Positions 34,422 through 43,364 of a stretch of 64,000 bases of DNA are shown here, in pieces. The stretch is from NCBI RefSeq assembly GCF_030815085.1, contig NZ_JAUSWG010000011.1; one strand, given 5' to 3'. How positions within the stretch are numbered: position 1 is the stretch's first letter; every line of letters starts with the position of its first letter. The position numbers and the translations under genes are program-made. The notes under the pieces were generated by a model. The model searched no databases, was not told the DNA's origin, and saw only the letters and a list, made by a program, of their open reading frames with translations. This DNA is from Paraclostridium ghonii. GTDB lineage: Bacteria > Bacillota > Clostridia > Peptostreptococcales > Peptostreptococcaceae.

Positions 34422-34571
34422 AAACTATCACCCCTTTTAATAAATAATATTACCATAAGTTGTAAAGTATATGGTATATAATAAAAACTTTATGAATGTA
34501 AGCCTTTATAATAGTAATTTGTTATAATATAATAATATCTGTTACTAATAATAATTATTAAAATTCGTTTT

Positions 34572-34632
34572 GCTTGAGCGACTACGTCGCGAACTACTTT
34601 ATGTCGCCAACGACTTTGTCCGTTGCTCAAAA
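34572..34632 (+). repeat. Dispersed imperfect palindrome, copy R2
   Basis: Reads TGCTTGAGCGACTACGTCG, then ACTTTATGTCGCCAACGAC, ending GTTGCTCAA. It is the shortest and cleanest copy; compare 16398-16468. It stands in the 240-nt gap between the divergent GNAT and tsaE genes, which otherwise holds AT-rich promoter-like sequence. Confidence 0.75.
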
Positions 34633-34661
34633 AACAAGTCTTATTTATGGAGATGATATAG

Positions 34662-35114
34662 ATGATTAAAATATATTTAGAAAATGAAGAACAAACAAGA
34701 GAAATAGGATTTAAGCTAGGTCAACTTTTAACACCTAAAAGTGTAGTTTGCTTAATTGGAGATTTAGGAGCGGGAAAAACCACTATGACCAAAAGCTTAG
34801 CAAAATCTTTAGAAGTAGATGACGATATAACTAGTCCTACTTTTACAATAGTAAATGAATATGAAGGTAAAATGCCTTTGTACCATTTTGATGTGTATAG
34901 AATTGGAAGTAGTGATGAAATGTATGATATAGGATTTGATGAGTATATAAATGGAGATGGAGTTTGCATAATTGAATGGGCAAACTTAATCGAGGATATA
35001 CTACCAGACGAATATTTATATATAGAAATGAACTATAAAGAAAGTGGCAGAGAAATGATATTAACTCCAAAAGGAGAAAAGTACGAAGAAATAGTTAAGG
35101 AGCTGACTAATTAA
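34662..35114 (+). CDS. tsaE: tRNA t6A biosynthesis ATPase TsaE
   Basis: TsaE is the ATPase partner of TsaB-TsaD in making N6-threonylcarbamoyladenosine at position 37 of ANN-decoding tRNAs. The 150-residue protein has Walker A GDLGAGKTT at 33-41, the SPTFTIVNEY stretch (about 57-66) and the HFDVYR motif (about 74-79). Length is typical. It opens the tsaE-tsaB-rimI-tsaD operon and overlaps tsaB by one base (TAATG). Confidence 0.95.
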   Translation: MIKIYLENEEQTREIGFKLGQLLTPKSVVCLIGDLGAGKTTMTKSLAKSLEVDDDITSPTFTIVNEYEGKMPLYHFDVYRIGSSDEMYDIGFDEYINGDGVCIIEWANLIEDILPDEYLYIEMNYKESGREMILTPKGEKYEEIVKELTN

Positions 35115-35830
35115 TGAGAATTTTAGGAATAGATACATCAACAAATTCAACAAGTGTATGTATTATAGAAGATGATAAATTAATATGCGAATATACAGTA
35201 AATACTAAAAAAACACATTCACAAAAACTTATGGTTATGATTGAATCGATGGTAAAAGAAAGTGATTTAAATATAAAAGATATTGATGCAATAGCTATAT
35301 GTATTGGACCAGGGTCATTTACAGGACTTAGAATTTCTATGGCTACAGCAAAAGCTATAGCACAAGTTAGAAACTTACCAATAATTGCTGTAAACTCAAT
35401 AGAATCTTTAGCATTCAACATGAACCTTTGTGATAAAATTATTTGCCCTATATTAGATGCACAAAGAAATCAAGTTTATACAGGAAAATATATATTTGAA
35501 AATGGAGAATTTAAAATAATAGAAGATGTAAAAGTAGTTACAATAGATGAGTTAATAGACGAATTATCTAAAACAAATAAAGAGTTTATTATAGTTGGAG
35601 AAGCTACAAATTTATATAAAGAAAAACTTGATAATCTTAAAAATACTTATATAGCATCTGTATCTAAAAATGTAAGTAAAGCTAGTAGCTTATGTGATAT
35701 AGCTTATATGAAATTTAAAAAAGATATAGATGTACATAATTGTTATACTATAAATCCAATGTATATAAGAAAATCTCAAGCAGAAGTTCAATATGAAGAA
35801 AAAATGAAGAGGCTAGAAAATGGGAAATAA
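35114..35830 (+). CDS. tsaB: tRNA t6A biosynthesis protein TsaB
   Basis: TsaB is the scaffold partner of TsaD in the threonylcarbamoyl transferase complex. The 238-residue ASKHA-fold protein has ILGIDTSTNSTSV at residues 2-14, the KTHSQKLM segment (about 34-41) and IGPGSFTGLRI (about 69-79); like other TsaB proteins it lacks the metal-binding histidine pair of TsaD. It overlaps the next gene, rimI, by 11 nt. Confidence 0.94.
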   Translation: MRILGIDTSTNSTSVCIIEDDKLICEYTVNTKKTHSQKLMVMIESMVKESDLNIKDIDAIAICIGPGSFTGLRISMATAKAIAQVRNLPIIAVNSIESLAFNMNLCDKIICPILDAQRNQVYTGKYIFENGEFKIIEDVKVVTIDELIDELSKTNKEFIIVGEATNLYKEKLDNLKNTYIASVSKNVSKASSLCDIAYMKFKKDIDVHNCYTINPMYIRKSQAEVQYEEKMKRLENGK

Positions 35831-36278
35831 CAATTTAATAATAAGAGATATGAAAAATAATGATGTTGAAGGAGTTTTTGAAGTTGAAAAAAATTGTTTT
35901 GAACATTATTGGTCTAAAAGTGAGTTTGAAAAAGAAATGAAAAATGATGTTGCTAATTATTTAGTAGCAGAAATTGATAAAAAAATTATTGGCTATGTAG
36001 GCATATGGTTTATAGCTGGAGAAGGTCATATAACAAATGTAGCTGTACATAGTGATTATAGAGGTCAAAAGATAGGCGATGAACTTATCAAGCATCTTGT
36101 TAAAAAGTGTAAAGAAAATCACATATTTGCTATGACGCTAGAAGTTAGAGTATCTAATATAGTAGCTCAAAATTTATATAAAAAATATGGATTTAAATTA
36201 GCAGGGATAAGAAAAGAATATTATAGTGACAATAAAGAAGATGCAATGATAATGTGGAGCCAATTAAAAGAGGTGTAG
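35820..36278 (+). CDS. rimI: Ribosomal protein alanine N-acetyltransferase RimI
   Basis: A 152-residue GNAT protein of the RimI group, which acetylates the N-terminus of ribosomal protein S18 in E. coli. The CoA motif VAVHSDYRGQKIGDELIKHL (about 78-97) and the C-terminal NLYKKYGFKLAGIRKEYY segment are typical. Its place between tsaB and tsaD is conserved in many Firmicutes. ATG 35820 lies inside tsaB; tsaD starts one base after its stop region. Confidence 0.9.
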   Translation: MGNNNLIIRDMKNNDVEGVFEVEKNCFEHYWSKSEFEKEMKNDVANYLVAEIDKKIIGYVGIWFIAGEGHITNVAVHSDYRGQKIGDELIKHLVKKCKENHIFAMTLEVRVSNIVAQNLYKKYGFKLAGIRKEYYSDNKEDAMIMWSQLKEV

Positions 36279-36279
36279 T

Positions 36280-37296
36280 ATGAAAAAAGATATAATAACA
36301 TTAGCTATAGAATCTAGCTGTGATGAAACAGCATGTGCAATTTTAAAAAATGGAAGAGAAGTTTTAAGTAATATAATATCTACTCAAATAGAATTACATA
36401 AAAAATTTGGAGGAGTTGTTCCTGAAGTAGCCTCTAGAAAACATATAGAAAATATACCGATGGTAGTACAACAAGCATTGGATGAAGCAAATGTAACTTT
36501 TGATGATATAGATCATATAGCGGTTACTCATGGACCAGGATTAGTAGGAGCAGTTTTAGTAGGCCTTTCATATGCCAAGGCTTTAGCTTATACTTTAGAT
36601 ATTCCTTTAGTTGGAGTTAATCATATCGAAGGACACGTAAGTGCAAATTATATAGAGGATAAAAATTTAAAGCCACCATTTATAACTTTAATAGTTTCAG
36701 GTGGACATACACACTTAGTAGAAGTTAAAGACTATGGTAAGTATGAAATTTTAGGAAAGACTAAAGATGATGCATCAGGAGAAGCATTTGATAAAATTGC
36801 AAGGGCTATGAATCTAGGGTATCCAGGTGGACCTATAATAGATAAATTAGCTAAATCCGGAAATAAAAAAGCTATAGATTTTCCAAGAGCTTGCATGGAT
36901 GAAGGATATGATTTTAGTTTTAGTGGATTAAAATCATCAGTTTTAAATTACTTAAATGCTAAAAAAATGAAAAATGAAGAAATAATAGTTGAAGATGTTG
37001 CAGCATCATTCCAAGAAGCTGTAGTAGAAGTTTTAGCAACAAAAGCTATAAAAGCAACTAAAGAAAAAAGGTATAATACAGTTGCATTAGCAGGAGGAGT
37101 TGCTGCAAACTCTGCACTACGAGATAAATTGACTTTGATGGCAAAAAAACAAAACATAGAAGTGAAATATCCATCTCTTATACTATGTACAGATAATGCG
37201 GCTATGATTGGTTGCGCTGGATATTATAATTTTATAAATGGAAAAATCAATGATATGAGTTTAAATGCTGTTCCGAATTTAAAAATAGGTCAGTAA
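36280..37296 (+). CDS. tsaD: tRNA N6-adenosine threonylcarbamoyltransferase TsaD
   Basis: TsaD transfers the threonylcarbamoyl group to A37 of tRNA. The 338-residue Kae1-family protein has AIESSCDETACAI (residues 9-21), the metal site HIEGH with H115 and H119, IVSGGHTHLV (about 136-145), GEAFDKIARAMNLGYPGGP (about 165-183) and AGGVAANSALR (about 270-280). All expected catalytic motifs are intact and the length is standard. It is the last gene of the t6A operon. Confidence 0.96.
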   Translation: MKKDIITLAIESSCDETACAILKNGREVLSNIISTQIELHKKFGGVVPEVASRKHIENIPMVVQQALDEANVTFDDIDHIAVTHGPGLVGAVLVGLSYAKALAYTLDIPLVGVNHIEGHVSANYIEDKNLKPPFITLIVSGGHTHLVEVKDYGKYEILGKTKDDASGEAFDKIARAMNLGYPGGPIIDKLAKSGNKKAIDFPRACMDEGYDFSFSGLKSSVLNYLNAKKMKNEEIIVEDVAASFQEAVVEVLATKAIKATKEKRYNTVALAGGVAANSALRDKLTLMAKKQNIEVKYPSLILCTDNAAMIGCAGYYNFINGKINDMSLNAVPNLKIGQ

Positions 37297-37299
37297 GAG

Positions 37300-37438
37300 A
37301 AAATAGGAGTTATTCAAAATTATAGCGCTCAGATAAATTTATAAATTTTAATCCCAAAGCTAAAATATGCTTTGAAGGTCGTTAAAATTTAAAAGTTATC
37401 TTTCGCTAAATAATATTTTGAATTAACTCCTATTTTTT
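37300..37438 (+). repeat. Hairpin element C within the tsaD terminator
   Basis: Outer stem: AATAGGAGTTATTCAAAAT (from about 37302) against ATTTTGAATTAACTCCTATT (37413-37432), then TTTTT, a normal terminator. In its loop sits element C: an inner stem AGATAAATTTATAAATTTT / AAAATTTAAAAGTTATCT and the core CAAAGC..GCTTTGAAGGTCGTTAAAA. The rest of the gap to glgB contains a 10-bp inverted repeat at 37443 and a candidate promoter at 37578. Confidence 0.75.
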
Positions 37439-37442
37439 TGTA

Positions 37443-37505
37443 TACACATACTAGGAAAATGTTTTCTTATGATTAGAAAAAAGTATATTTTTGTAAGTAT
37501 GTGTA
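37443..37505. promoter_or_regulatory. 10-bp inverted repeat upstream of the glycogen operon
   Basis: TACACATACT at 37443-37452 and AGTATGTGTA at 37496-37505, perfect complements 43 nt apart. The spacing is long for a simple operator; it might be a hairpin stem or a pair of half-sites for a looping regulator. It lies about 75 nt upstream of the candidate -35. Confidence 0.4.
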
Positions 37506-37577
37506 GAAATAGAATTGAATATATGGATTAATGTAAATTTATAGGTATAGCGGTCAAAATTTTTGGAACAATACCTT

Positions 37578-37606
37578 TTTAAATAAAGTAAAAGTTCATA
37601 TATAAT
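37578..37606 (+). promoter_or_regulatory. Candidate promoter of the glg operon
   Basis: TATAAT at 37601-37606 with TTTAAA 17 nt upstream at 37578-37583. The -10 is perfect and the -35 weak, as expected for a regulated promoter. 65 nt upstream of glgB. Confidence 0.4.
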
Positions 37607-37670
37607 TAAAAATAAGCGAGTAATCGGTTTAAAAAATACGTTTAAGATATGCTTAAAGATGGGGGATTTT

Positions 37671-39578
37671 GTGTTGAAAAAGTATGAAGATTTAATTAAT
37701 AGTTACAATATAAATTTATTTAAAGAGGGAAAAAATTATAGAAGCTATGAATTTATGGGGGCTCATAAAGTAGAAAAGGATAAAGAAAAAGGAATTACAT
37801 TTACAGTATGGGCACCAAATGCAAAGCAGGTGTATTTAACAGGAGAATTTAATGATTGGAATGAAACCTCCCATCCTATGAAAAACTTAGATAAAAGTGG
37901 GATATGGAATATATTTATACCTAAAATGGATTTTAAAAATCTGTATAAATACAATATTGTAAGTAAAAATGGAGGAAGTAAGTTAAAGTCAGATCCATTT
38001 GCATTTTTTTCTCAGATAAGGCCGGAGACAGCATCTATTGTATTTGATATAGACAATTATTCATGGAAAGATAAAAAATGGATAGATAAAAGGGAAAAAA
38101 CAGCATATAAGGATTCACCGATGAATATATATGAAGTTCATCTAGGTTCTTGGAAAAGAAAATGGGATGGAGAATTTTTTAGTTATGAAGAGTTATATGA
38201 ACTAATAGATTATGTATGTGAAATGGGATATACACATATAGAAATATTGCCAATAACAGAACATCCTTTAGATCAATCATGGGGATATCAAACAATAGGA
38301 TATTATAGTCCGACTAGTAGGTATGGGGATTGCACTAGTTTAATGAAGTTTGTTGACAGATGCCATAAAAAAGGCATTGGAGTAATTTTAGATTTTGCAT
38401 ATAGCCATTTTTGCAAAGATGATCATGGTTTGTATAAGTTTGATGGAACTTCTCAATTTGAATATAAAGATGAATTAAAAGCTGAGAATATCGGTTGGGG
38501 AACAGCTCATTTTGATTTAGGAAAACCAGAGGTTCAAAGTTTTTTAATATCTAATTCGATTTATTGGTTAGAAAAATTTCATATAGATGGAATTAGAATG
38601 GATGCAGTTGCAAGCATGCTTTACTTAGATTATGATATTGGACCTTGGAAGCCAAATAAATATGGTGGTAGAGAAAATATAGAAGCAATTGAATTTATAA
38701 GAATGTTTAATGAAGTTATTCATAAGGAGATAAAAAATCCAATTATAATTGCAGAGGAATCAACATCATGGCCTATGGTATCAGGACCTTCATATAAAGG
38801 TGGATTAGCATTTGATAGTAAGTGGAATATGGGATGGATGAATGATACGTTAAAATACATGGAAATGGATTCTATATATAGAAAGCATCATCATGAACTG
38901 ATAACCTTTTCGTTTATGTATGCTTTTTCAGAGAACTTTATACTTCCACTATCACATGATGAAGTTGTACATGGGAAAAAATCTCTTCTTGATAAAATGC
39001 CTGGAGATCCTTGGCAAAAGTTTGCGGGATTAAGATTGCTTTATGCATATATGATGATACATCCAGGTAAAAAACTTTTATTTATGGGATGTGAGTTTGC
39101 ACAAGGATTAGAATGGAGGTTTGCGTATGGATTAGAGTGGGAGTTATTAATAAGTGATCCACATAAAACTATGCAAACTTATACACGAGATTTAAATCAT
39201 CTGTATAAAAATGAAAGACCTATGTATGAAATAGATGATCATTATTCAGGGTTTGATTTTATAGATCCTCATAATATAAATCAAAGTGTAGTTGTTATTA
39301 TGAGAAAAGGAAAGAAAAAAGGCGATTTTATAATAGGCGTATTAAACTTTACTCCAGTGTTTCATCCAGAATATAGGATAGGAGTACCTTATGAAGGGAT
39401 TTATGAAGAAGTTTTTAATAGTGATGATAAAAAATATTGGGGATCAGGACAAACTATGACAGGCATGGAATTAAAATCAGAAAGCATGGCTTGGCATAAT
39501 AAAGATTATTCTATAAATATAAAGGTTCCACCTATGGGAGCTACTTTTATAAAAGGCAAAAATATAAATATATTATAA
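37671..39578 (+). CDS. glgB: 1,4-alpha-glucan branching enzyme
   Basis: GlgB adds alpha-1,6 branches to glycogen. The ~635-residue protein has an N-terminal CBM48 domain (GITFTVWAPNAKQVYLTGEFNDWN region), a GH13 barrel with DGIRMDAVASMLY containing nucleophile D311 and IAEES containing acid E362, and LSHDEVVHGKKSLL as fourth conserved region, then a C-terminal beta domain. Start: GTG 37671 or TTG 37674 follow GGGGGA at suitable distance; an ATG at 37659 lies upstream of that ribosome site. First gene of a six-gene glycogen operon. Confidence 0.95.
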   Translation: MLKKYEDLINSYNINLFKEGKNYRSYEFMGAHKVEKDKEKGITFTVWAPNAKQVYLTGEFNDWNETSHPMKNLDKSGIWNIFIPKMDFKNLYKYNIVSKNGGSKLKSDPFAFFSQIRPETASIVFDIDNYSWKDKKWIDKREKTAYKDSPMNIYEVHLGSWKRKWDGEFFSYEELYELIDYVCEMGYTHIEILPITEHPLDQSWGYQTIGYYSPTSRYGDCTSLMKFVDRCHKKGIGVILDFAYSHFCKDDHGLYKFDGTSQFEYKDELKAENIGWGTAHFDLGKPEVQSFLISNSIYWLEKFHIDGIRMDAVASMLYLDYDIGPWKPNKYGGRENIEAIEFIRMFNEVIHKEIKNPIIIAEESTSWPMVSGPSYKGGLAFDSKWNMGWMNDTLKYMEMDSIYRKHHHELITFSFMYAFSENFILPLSHDEVVHGKKSLLDKMPGDPWQKFAGLRLLYAYMMIHPGKKLLFMGCEFAQGLEWRFAYGLEWELLISDPHKTMQTYTRDLNHLYKNERPMYEIDDHYSGFDFIDPHNINQSVVVIMRKGKKKGDFIIGVLNFTPVFHPEYRIGVPYEGIYEEVFNSDDKKYWGSGQTMTGMELKSESMAWHNKDYSINIKVPPMGATFIKGKNINIL

Positions 39579-39623
39579 ATTTTACATTTATTATCAATTA
39601 GACAGGGGGATTAGTAGTACATT

Positions 39624-40751
39624 ATGAAAAAAGAAATGATAGCAATGATATTAGCAGGGGGACAAGGATCAAGATTAGGAGTGTTTACTAAAAACATAGC
39701 AAAGCCAGCAGTTTCATTTGGAGGTAAATATAGAATAATAGATTTTACTTTGAGTAATTGTTCAAATTCAGGTATAGATACAGTTGGAGTCTTGACACAA
39801 TATAGACCATTATTATTAAATTCACATATAGGGATAGGAAGTCATTGGGATTTAGACAGAAAAAATGGGGGGCTATCAATACTTCAACCATATATGAATG
39901 AAAAAGAGGGAAATTGGTATAAAGGGACAGCAGATGCAATATACCAAAATATGAACTATATAGATAGTTATGATCCAGAATATGTATTAGTGCTATCGGG
40001 AGATCATATTTATAAAATGGATTATAGTGATATGTTAGAACACCATAAGTCTAAAAATGCAGATGTTACAATTGCTGTTATGGAAGTAGATTGGGATGAA
40101 GCTAGTAGATTTGGGATAATGAATACAGATGATGATGGAAGTATATATGAATTTGAAGAAAAGCCGGAAAATCCTAAAAGCAATTTAGCTTCTATGGGGA
40201 TTTATATATTCAATTGGGAAAAAATGAAAAATTATTTTGAATCAGATAAATTATATATAGATTTCGGTAAAAACTTAATACCTAAGATGCTAAATGATAA
40301 AGTCAATATGTATGCATATGAGTTTAATGGATACTGGAGAGATGTAGGAACTATAGAAAGTTTATGGCAAGCTAATATGGATTTAATTAATCCAGATAAT
40401 GGATTTGATTTAAATGATGCTAATTGGAGAATTTATACAGATACAATGGCTATGCCACCTCAATACTTAGGAAAAGATGCAAATGTAAAGAAATCAATAT
40501 TTGTAGATGGATGTAGAGTTTTTGGAAGTGTTGAAAATTCAGTTTTATCACATGGAGTTAGTATAGGAGAAGGAAGTATAGTAAAAGACTCAGTGATAAT
40601 GTCTAATGCAAAAATAGGAAAAAATGTAATTATAGAGAAAGCTATGATAGGAGAAGGTGCGATAATTGAGGATGACTGCAAAATATCTAGTGAAGATGAA
40701 AGTATAAGCATAGTATCTGAATTTGAAGTTGTGTCTATGGAACTAGTATAG
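39624..40751 (+). CDS. glgC: Glucose-1-phosphate adenylyltransferase (catalytic subunit)
   Basis: GlgC makes ADP-glucose, the glycogen precursor. The 375-residue protein has the nucleotide loop GGQGSRLG at residues 12-19, the KPAVSFGGKYRIIDFTLSN segment, LSGDHIYKMDY (about 125-135) and FEEKPENPKS (about 176-185), and a C-terminal left-handed beta-helix. These catalytic residues are intact, in contrast to GlgD next door. Start ATG 39624 lies behind GGGGGATTAGTAGTACATT (somewhat long spacing). Confidence 0.95.
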   Translation: MKKEMIAMILAGGQGSRLGVFTKNIAKPAVSFGGKYRIIDFTLSNCSNSGIDTVGVLTQYRPLLLNSHIGIGSHWDLDRKNGGLSILQPYMNEKEGNWYKGTADAIYQNMNYIDSYDPEYVLVLSGDHIYKMDYSDMLEHHKSKNADVTIAVMEVDWDEASRFGIMNTDDDGSIYEFEEKPENPKSNLASMGIYIFNWEKMKNYFESDKLYIDFGKNLIPKMLNDKVNMYAYEFNGYWRDVGTIESLWQANMDLINPDNGFDLNDANWRIYTDTMAMPPQYLGKDANVKKSIFVDGCRVFGSVENSVLSHGVSIGEGSIVKDSVIMSNAKIGKNVIIEKAMIGEGAIIEDDCKISSEDESISIVSEFEVVSMELV

Positions 40752-40763
40752 GGGGATTTAACA

Positions 40764-41891
40764 ATGAATAAAGAGTGTATGGGAATAATTAATTTAAATA
40801 AGAAAGGCGATAATTTAAAAGAACTAAGTGATTCAAGGGTATTAGGGTCTATACCTATAGGAGGAAGATATAGAATAATAGACTTTGCATTATCTAATAT
40901 GGTAAATGCAGGTATGAAGAACATAGGAATTTTTTCAGACCAAAAATATAGATCATTAACAGATCACTTAGGAAATGGGAGTCATTGGGATTTATCTGCT
41001 AAAAATGATGGATTATTTGTATTTAGCCCTGAAAATACTAAAAAGCAAATTTGTAGAGCTATAAAAAAGGGTGATGTACATAATATTTTTTCAAATATAG
41101 ATTATATAGAAAAAAGTAAGCAAGAATATGTACTTATAGCTCCTAGTTATATGATTTGTAATATAGATTATAAAAAATCATTAAATTATCACAAATTATT
41201 AGGAAATGATGTAACTATTATTTATAAGAATGTAGATAATGCAGATGAAGATTTTATAGGAACTACAATGCTTAATATAAATGATAAAAATCAAATTTCA
41301 AGTATGGGAATAAATATAGGAAGGAAATCAAATGCAGATATATCAATGGATATGTATATCATGAAAAAAAGTTTATTAATAGACATGATATATGATGCAG
41401 TATCAACAGGGGAGTATGCAAACATAGAAGATTATATAAATGAAAGTTTAGAAAAAATAAATATTGGAGCATATCAATATAGCGGATATTTAAAATGTAT
41501 AAACTCTACAAAGAGTTATTTTGAATCTAATAAAGACTTGTTAAATGTAGATGTAGCAAATGAATTATTTTACTCAGATAGAAAAATTTTTACAAAAGAA
41601 AAAAATGAACAGCCCACATTATATACAGGAACATCTAATGTTAAAAATTCATTTGTAGCTACGGGGTGTGTTATAGAAGGTGAAATTCAAGATAGTATTA
41701 TATTTAGAAAAGTTCATGTGAAAAAGGGAGTAGTTATAAAAAATTCTATAGTTATGCAAAACTCAACTATACAAGAAAATGTAAAATTAGATAATGTTAT
41801 ATTAGATAAAAATGTTTTTATATCAAGAGATAAAGAGTTAAAGGGAGATATAAAATTACCACTAGTAGTAGAAAAAAATGTGATTTTATAG
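40764..41891 (+). CDS. glgD: GlgD, non-catalytic partner of glucose-1-phosphate adenylyltransferase
   Basis: GlgD resembles GlgC but lacks the N-terminal GGxGxRL phosphate loop: it begins MNKECMGIINLNKKGDNLKEL and goes straight to the conserved GGRYRIIDFALSN. It is thought to form a heteromeric enzyme with GlgC and change its kinetics. 375 residues, same length as GlgC, with a C-terminal beta-helix of hexapeptide repeats. It is 12 nt after glgC and 13 nt before glgA. Confidence 0.93.
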   Translation: MNKECMGIINLNKKGDNLKELSDSRVLGSIPIGGRYRIIDFALSNMVNAGMKNIGIFSDQKYRSLTDHLGNGSHWDLSAKNDGLFVFSPENTKKQICRAIKKGDVHNIFSNIDYIEKSKQEYVLIAPSYMICNIDYKKSLNYHKLLGNDVTIIYKNVDNADEDFIGTTMLNINDKNQISSMGINIGRKSNADISMDMYIMKKSLLIDMIYDAVSTGEYANIEDYINESLEKINIGAYQYSGYLKCINSTKSYFESNKDLLNVDVANELFYSDRKIFTKEKNEQPTLYTGTSNVKNSFVATGCVIEGEIQDSIIFRKVHVKKGVVIKNSIVMQNSTIQENVKLDNVILDKNVFISRDKELKGDIKLPLVVEKNVIL

Positions 41892-41904
41892 AGGAGGATA
41901 AATT

Positions 41905-43362
41905 TTGAGAGTTCTTTTTGTAACAGCTGAATGCTGGCCTTTTGTAAAGACTGGGGGGTTAGGAGATGTTTCATATGCACTTCCTAAGGCTCTAAAAAAA
42001 GAAGGGGTAGATGTAAGGGTTATAATGCCCAAGTATGTTAATATTCCTAAATATTTAAAAGATCAAATGAAAACAGTAGCAGTATTTAATATAAATGTAG
42101 CATGGAGAAATCAATACTGTGGATTATTAGAATTAGAATTAGATGGAGTTAAATTTTACTTTATAGATAATGAATTTTATTTTAAAAGAGATGGAGAGTA
42201 TGCATATTTATATGGATATGAAGATGATGTAGAAAGATTTACTTTCTTTAGCAATGCAGTATTAGAATCTTTAAAAAGAATAGATTTTTATCCAGATGTA
42301 ATAAATTTAAATGATTGGCATACAGGAATGATTCCTTTATTTTTAAAAGAAAATTATAGTCACGACGAGAGATATTCACAAATAAGAACGATGTACACTA
42401 TACATAATCTTCAATATCAAGGTGTGTTTTCAAATCAAAGTATAGAAGATGTATTATCTATACCTAGATACTACTTAGATGAAGGTCACATAGAGTATTA
42501 TGGTGGAGTCAATTTTATGAAAGCAGGCATAGTATACTCAGATAAAGTAAATACAGTAAGTCCTACTTATGCAAATGAAATACAAACAAAATTTTATGGA
42601 GAAGGCCTAGATGGGTTGATTAATCATAACTCATATAAGTTAAAAGGAATTGTAAATGGAATAGATTATGAAATAAACAATCCAGAGACAGATAAAAATA
42701 TAGTATGTAATTACAATATAAATTCAATAGATAATAAAATTAAAAATAAATTAGAGTTACAAAAGATTTTAGGATTAGAAATAAATCCAGATATTCCTAT
42801 GATAGGGGTAGTTTCTAGATTAGTATCTCAAAAGGGGCTAGATTTAATTTCATATATGATGCCAGAGATAGTACAAGAGGATTTACAATTAGTTGTTTTA
42901 GGAACAGGAGAAGAACAATATCAATCTATGTTAAATTATTATTCAGGAAAATATACAAATAAAGTTGCAGCTATATTAACTTTTGATGCAGCATTAGCTC
43001 AACAAATTTATGCATCATCAGATATGTTTTTAATGCCATCTTTATTTGAACCATGTGGAATTGGACAAATGATAGCTATGAGGTATGGATCTATTCCTAT
43101 AGTAAGGGAGACTGGAGGTTTAAAAGACACAGTAATACCTTTTAATAAATATACAGGAGAAGGAAATGGATTTAGCTTTGCAAATTATAATGCCCATGAA
43201 ATGTTTTACTGTATTAAAAATGCAATAGATACTTATAAAAATGATAAAAGTGTATGGTTTAATATGATTAAAAGTGCTATGAGTACTGATAGTAGTTGGG
43301 CTAAGTCTGCAAATGAGTATATAAAAACATACAATGAAATAGTTTGGCAAAGGAGTTGGTAG
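41905..43362 (+). CDS. glgA: Glycogen synthase (ADP-glucose, GT5)
   Basis: GlgA extends alpha-1,4-glucan from ADP-glucose. The 485-residue GT-B protein starts MRVLFVTAECWPFVKTGGLGDV with the substrate loop KTGGLGDV at 15-22, and has the C-terminal motif LFEPCGIGQMIAMRYGSIPIVRETGGL (about 377-403). Start is TTG 41905 with GAGGAGG 8 nt upstream. glgP starts 2 nt after its stop if its TTG is used. Confidence 0.95.
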   Translation: MRVLFVTAECWPFVKTGGLGDVSYALPKALKKEGVDVRVIMPKYVNIPKYLKDQMKTVAVFNINVAWRNQYCGLLELELDGVKFYFIDNEFYFKRDGEYAYLYGYEDDVERFTFFSNAVLESLKRIDFYPDVINLNDWHTGMIPLFLKENYSHDERYSQIRTMYTIHNLQYQGVFSNQSIEDVLSIPRYYLDEGHIEYYGGVNFMKAGIVYSDKVNTVSPTYANEIQTKFYGEGLDGLINHNSYKLKGIVNGIDYEINNPETDKNIVCNYNINSIDNKIKNKLELQKILGLEINPDIPMIGVVSRLVSQKGLDLISYMMPEIVQEDLQLVVLGTGEEQYQSMLNYYSGKYTNKVAAILTFDAALAQQIYASSDMFLMPSLFEPCGIGQMIAMRYGSIPIVRETGGLKDTVIPFNKYTGEGNGFSFANYNAHEMFYCIKNAIDTYKNDKSVWFNMIKSAMSTDSSWAKSANEYIKTYNEIVWQRSW

Positions 43363-43364
43363 CA

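Noticed and set aside
40460..40924. A 154-codon minus-strand frame across the glgC-glgD junction
   Set aside because: Antisense to two clearly coding genes with complete motifs; no ribosome site and no recognisable domain.
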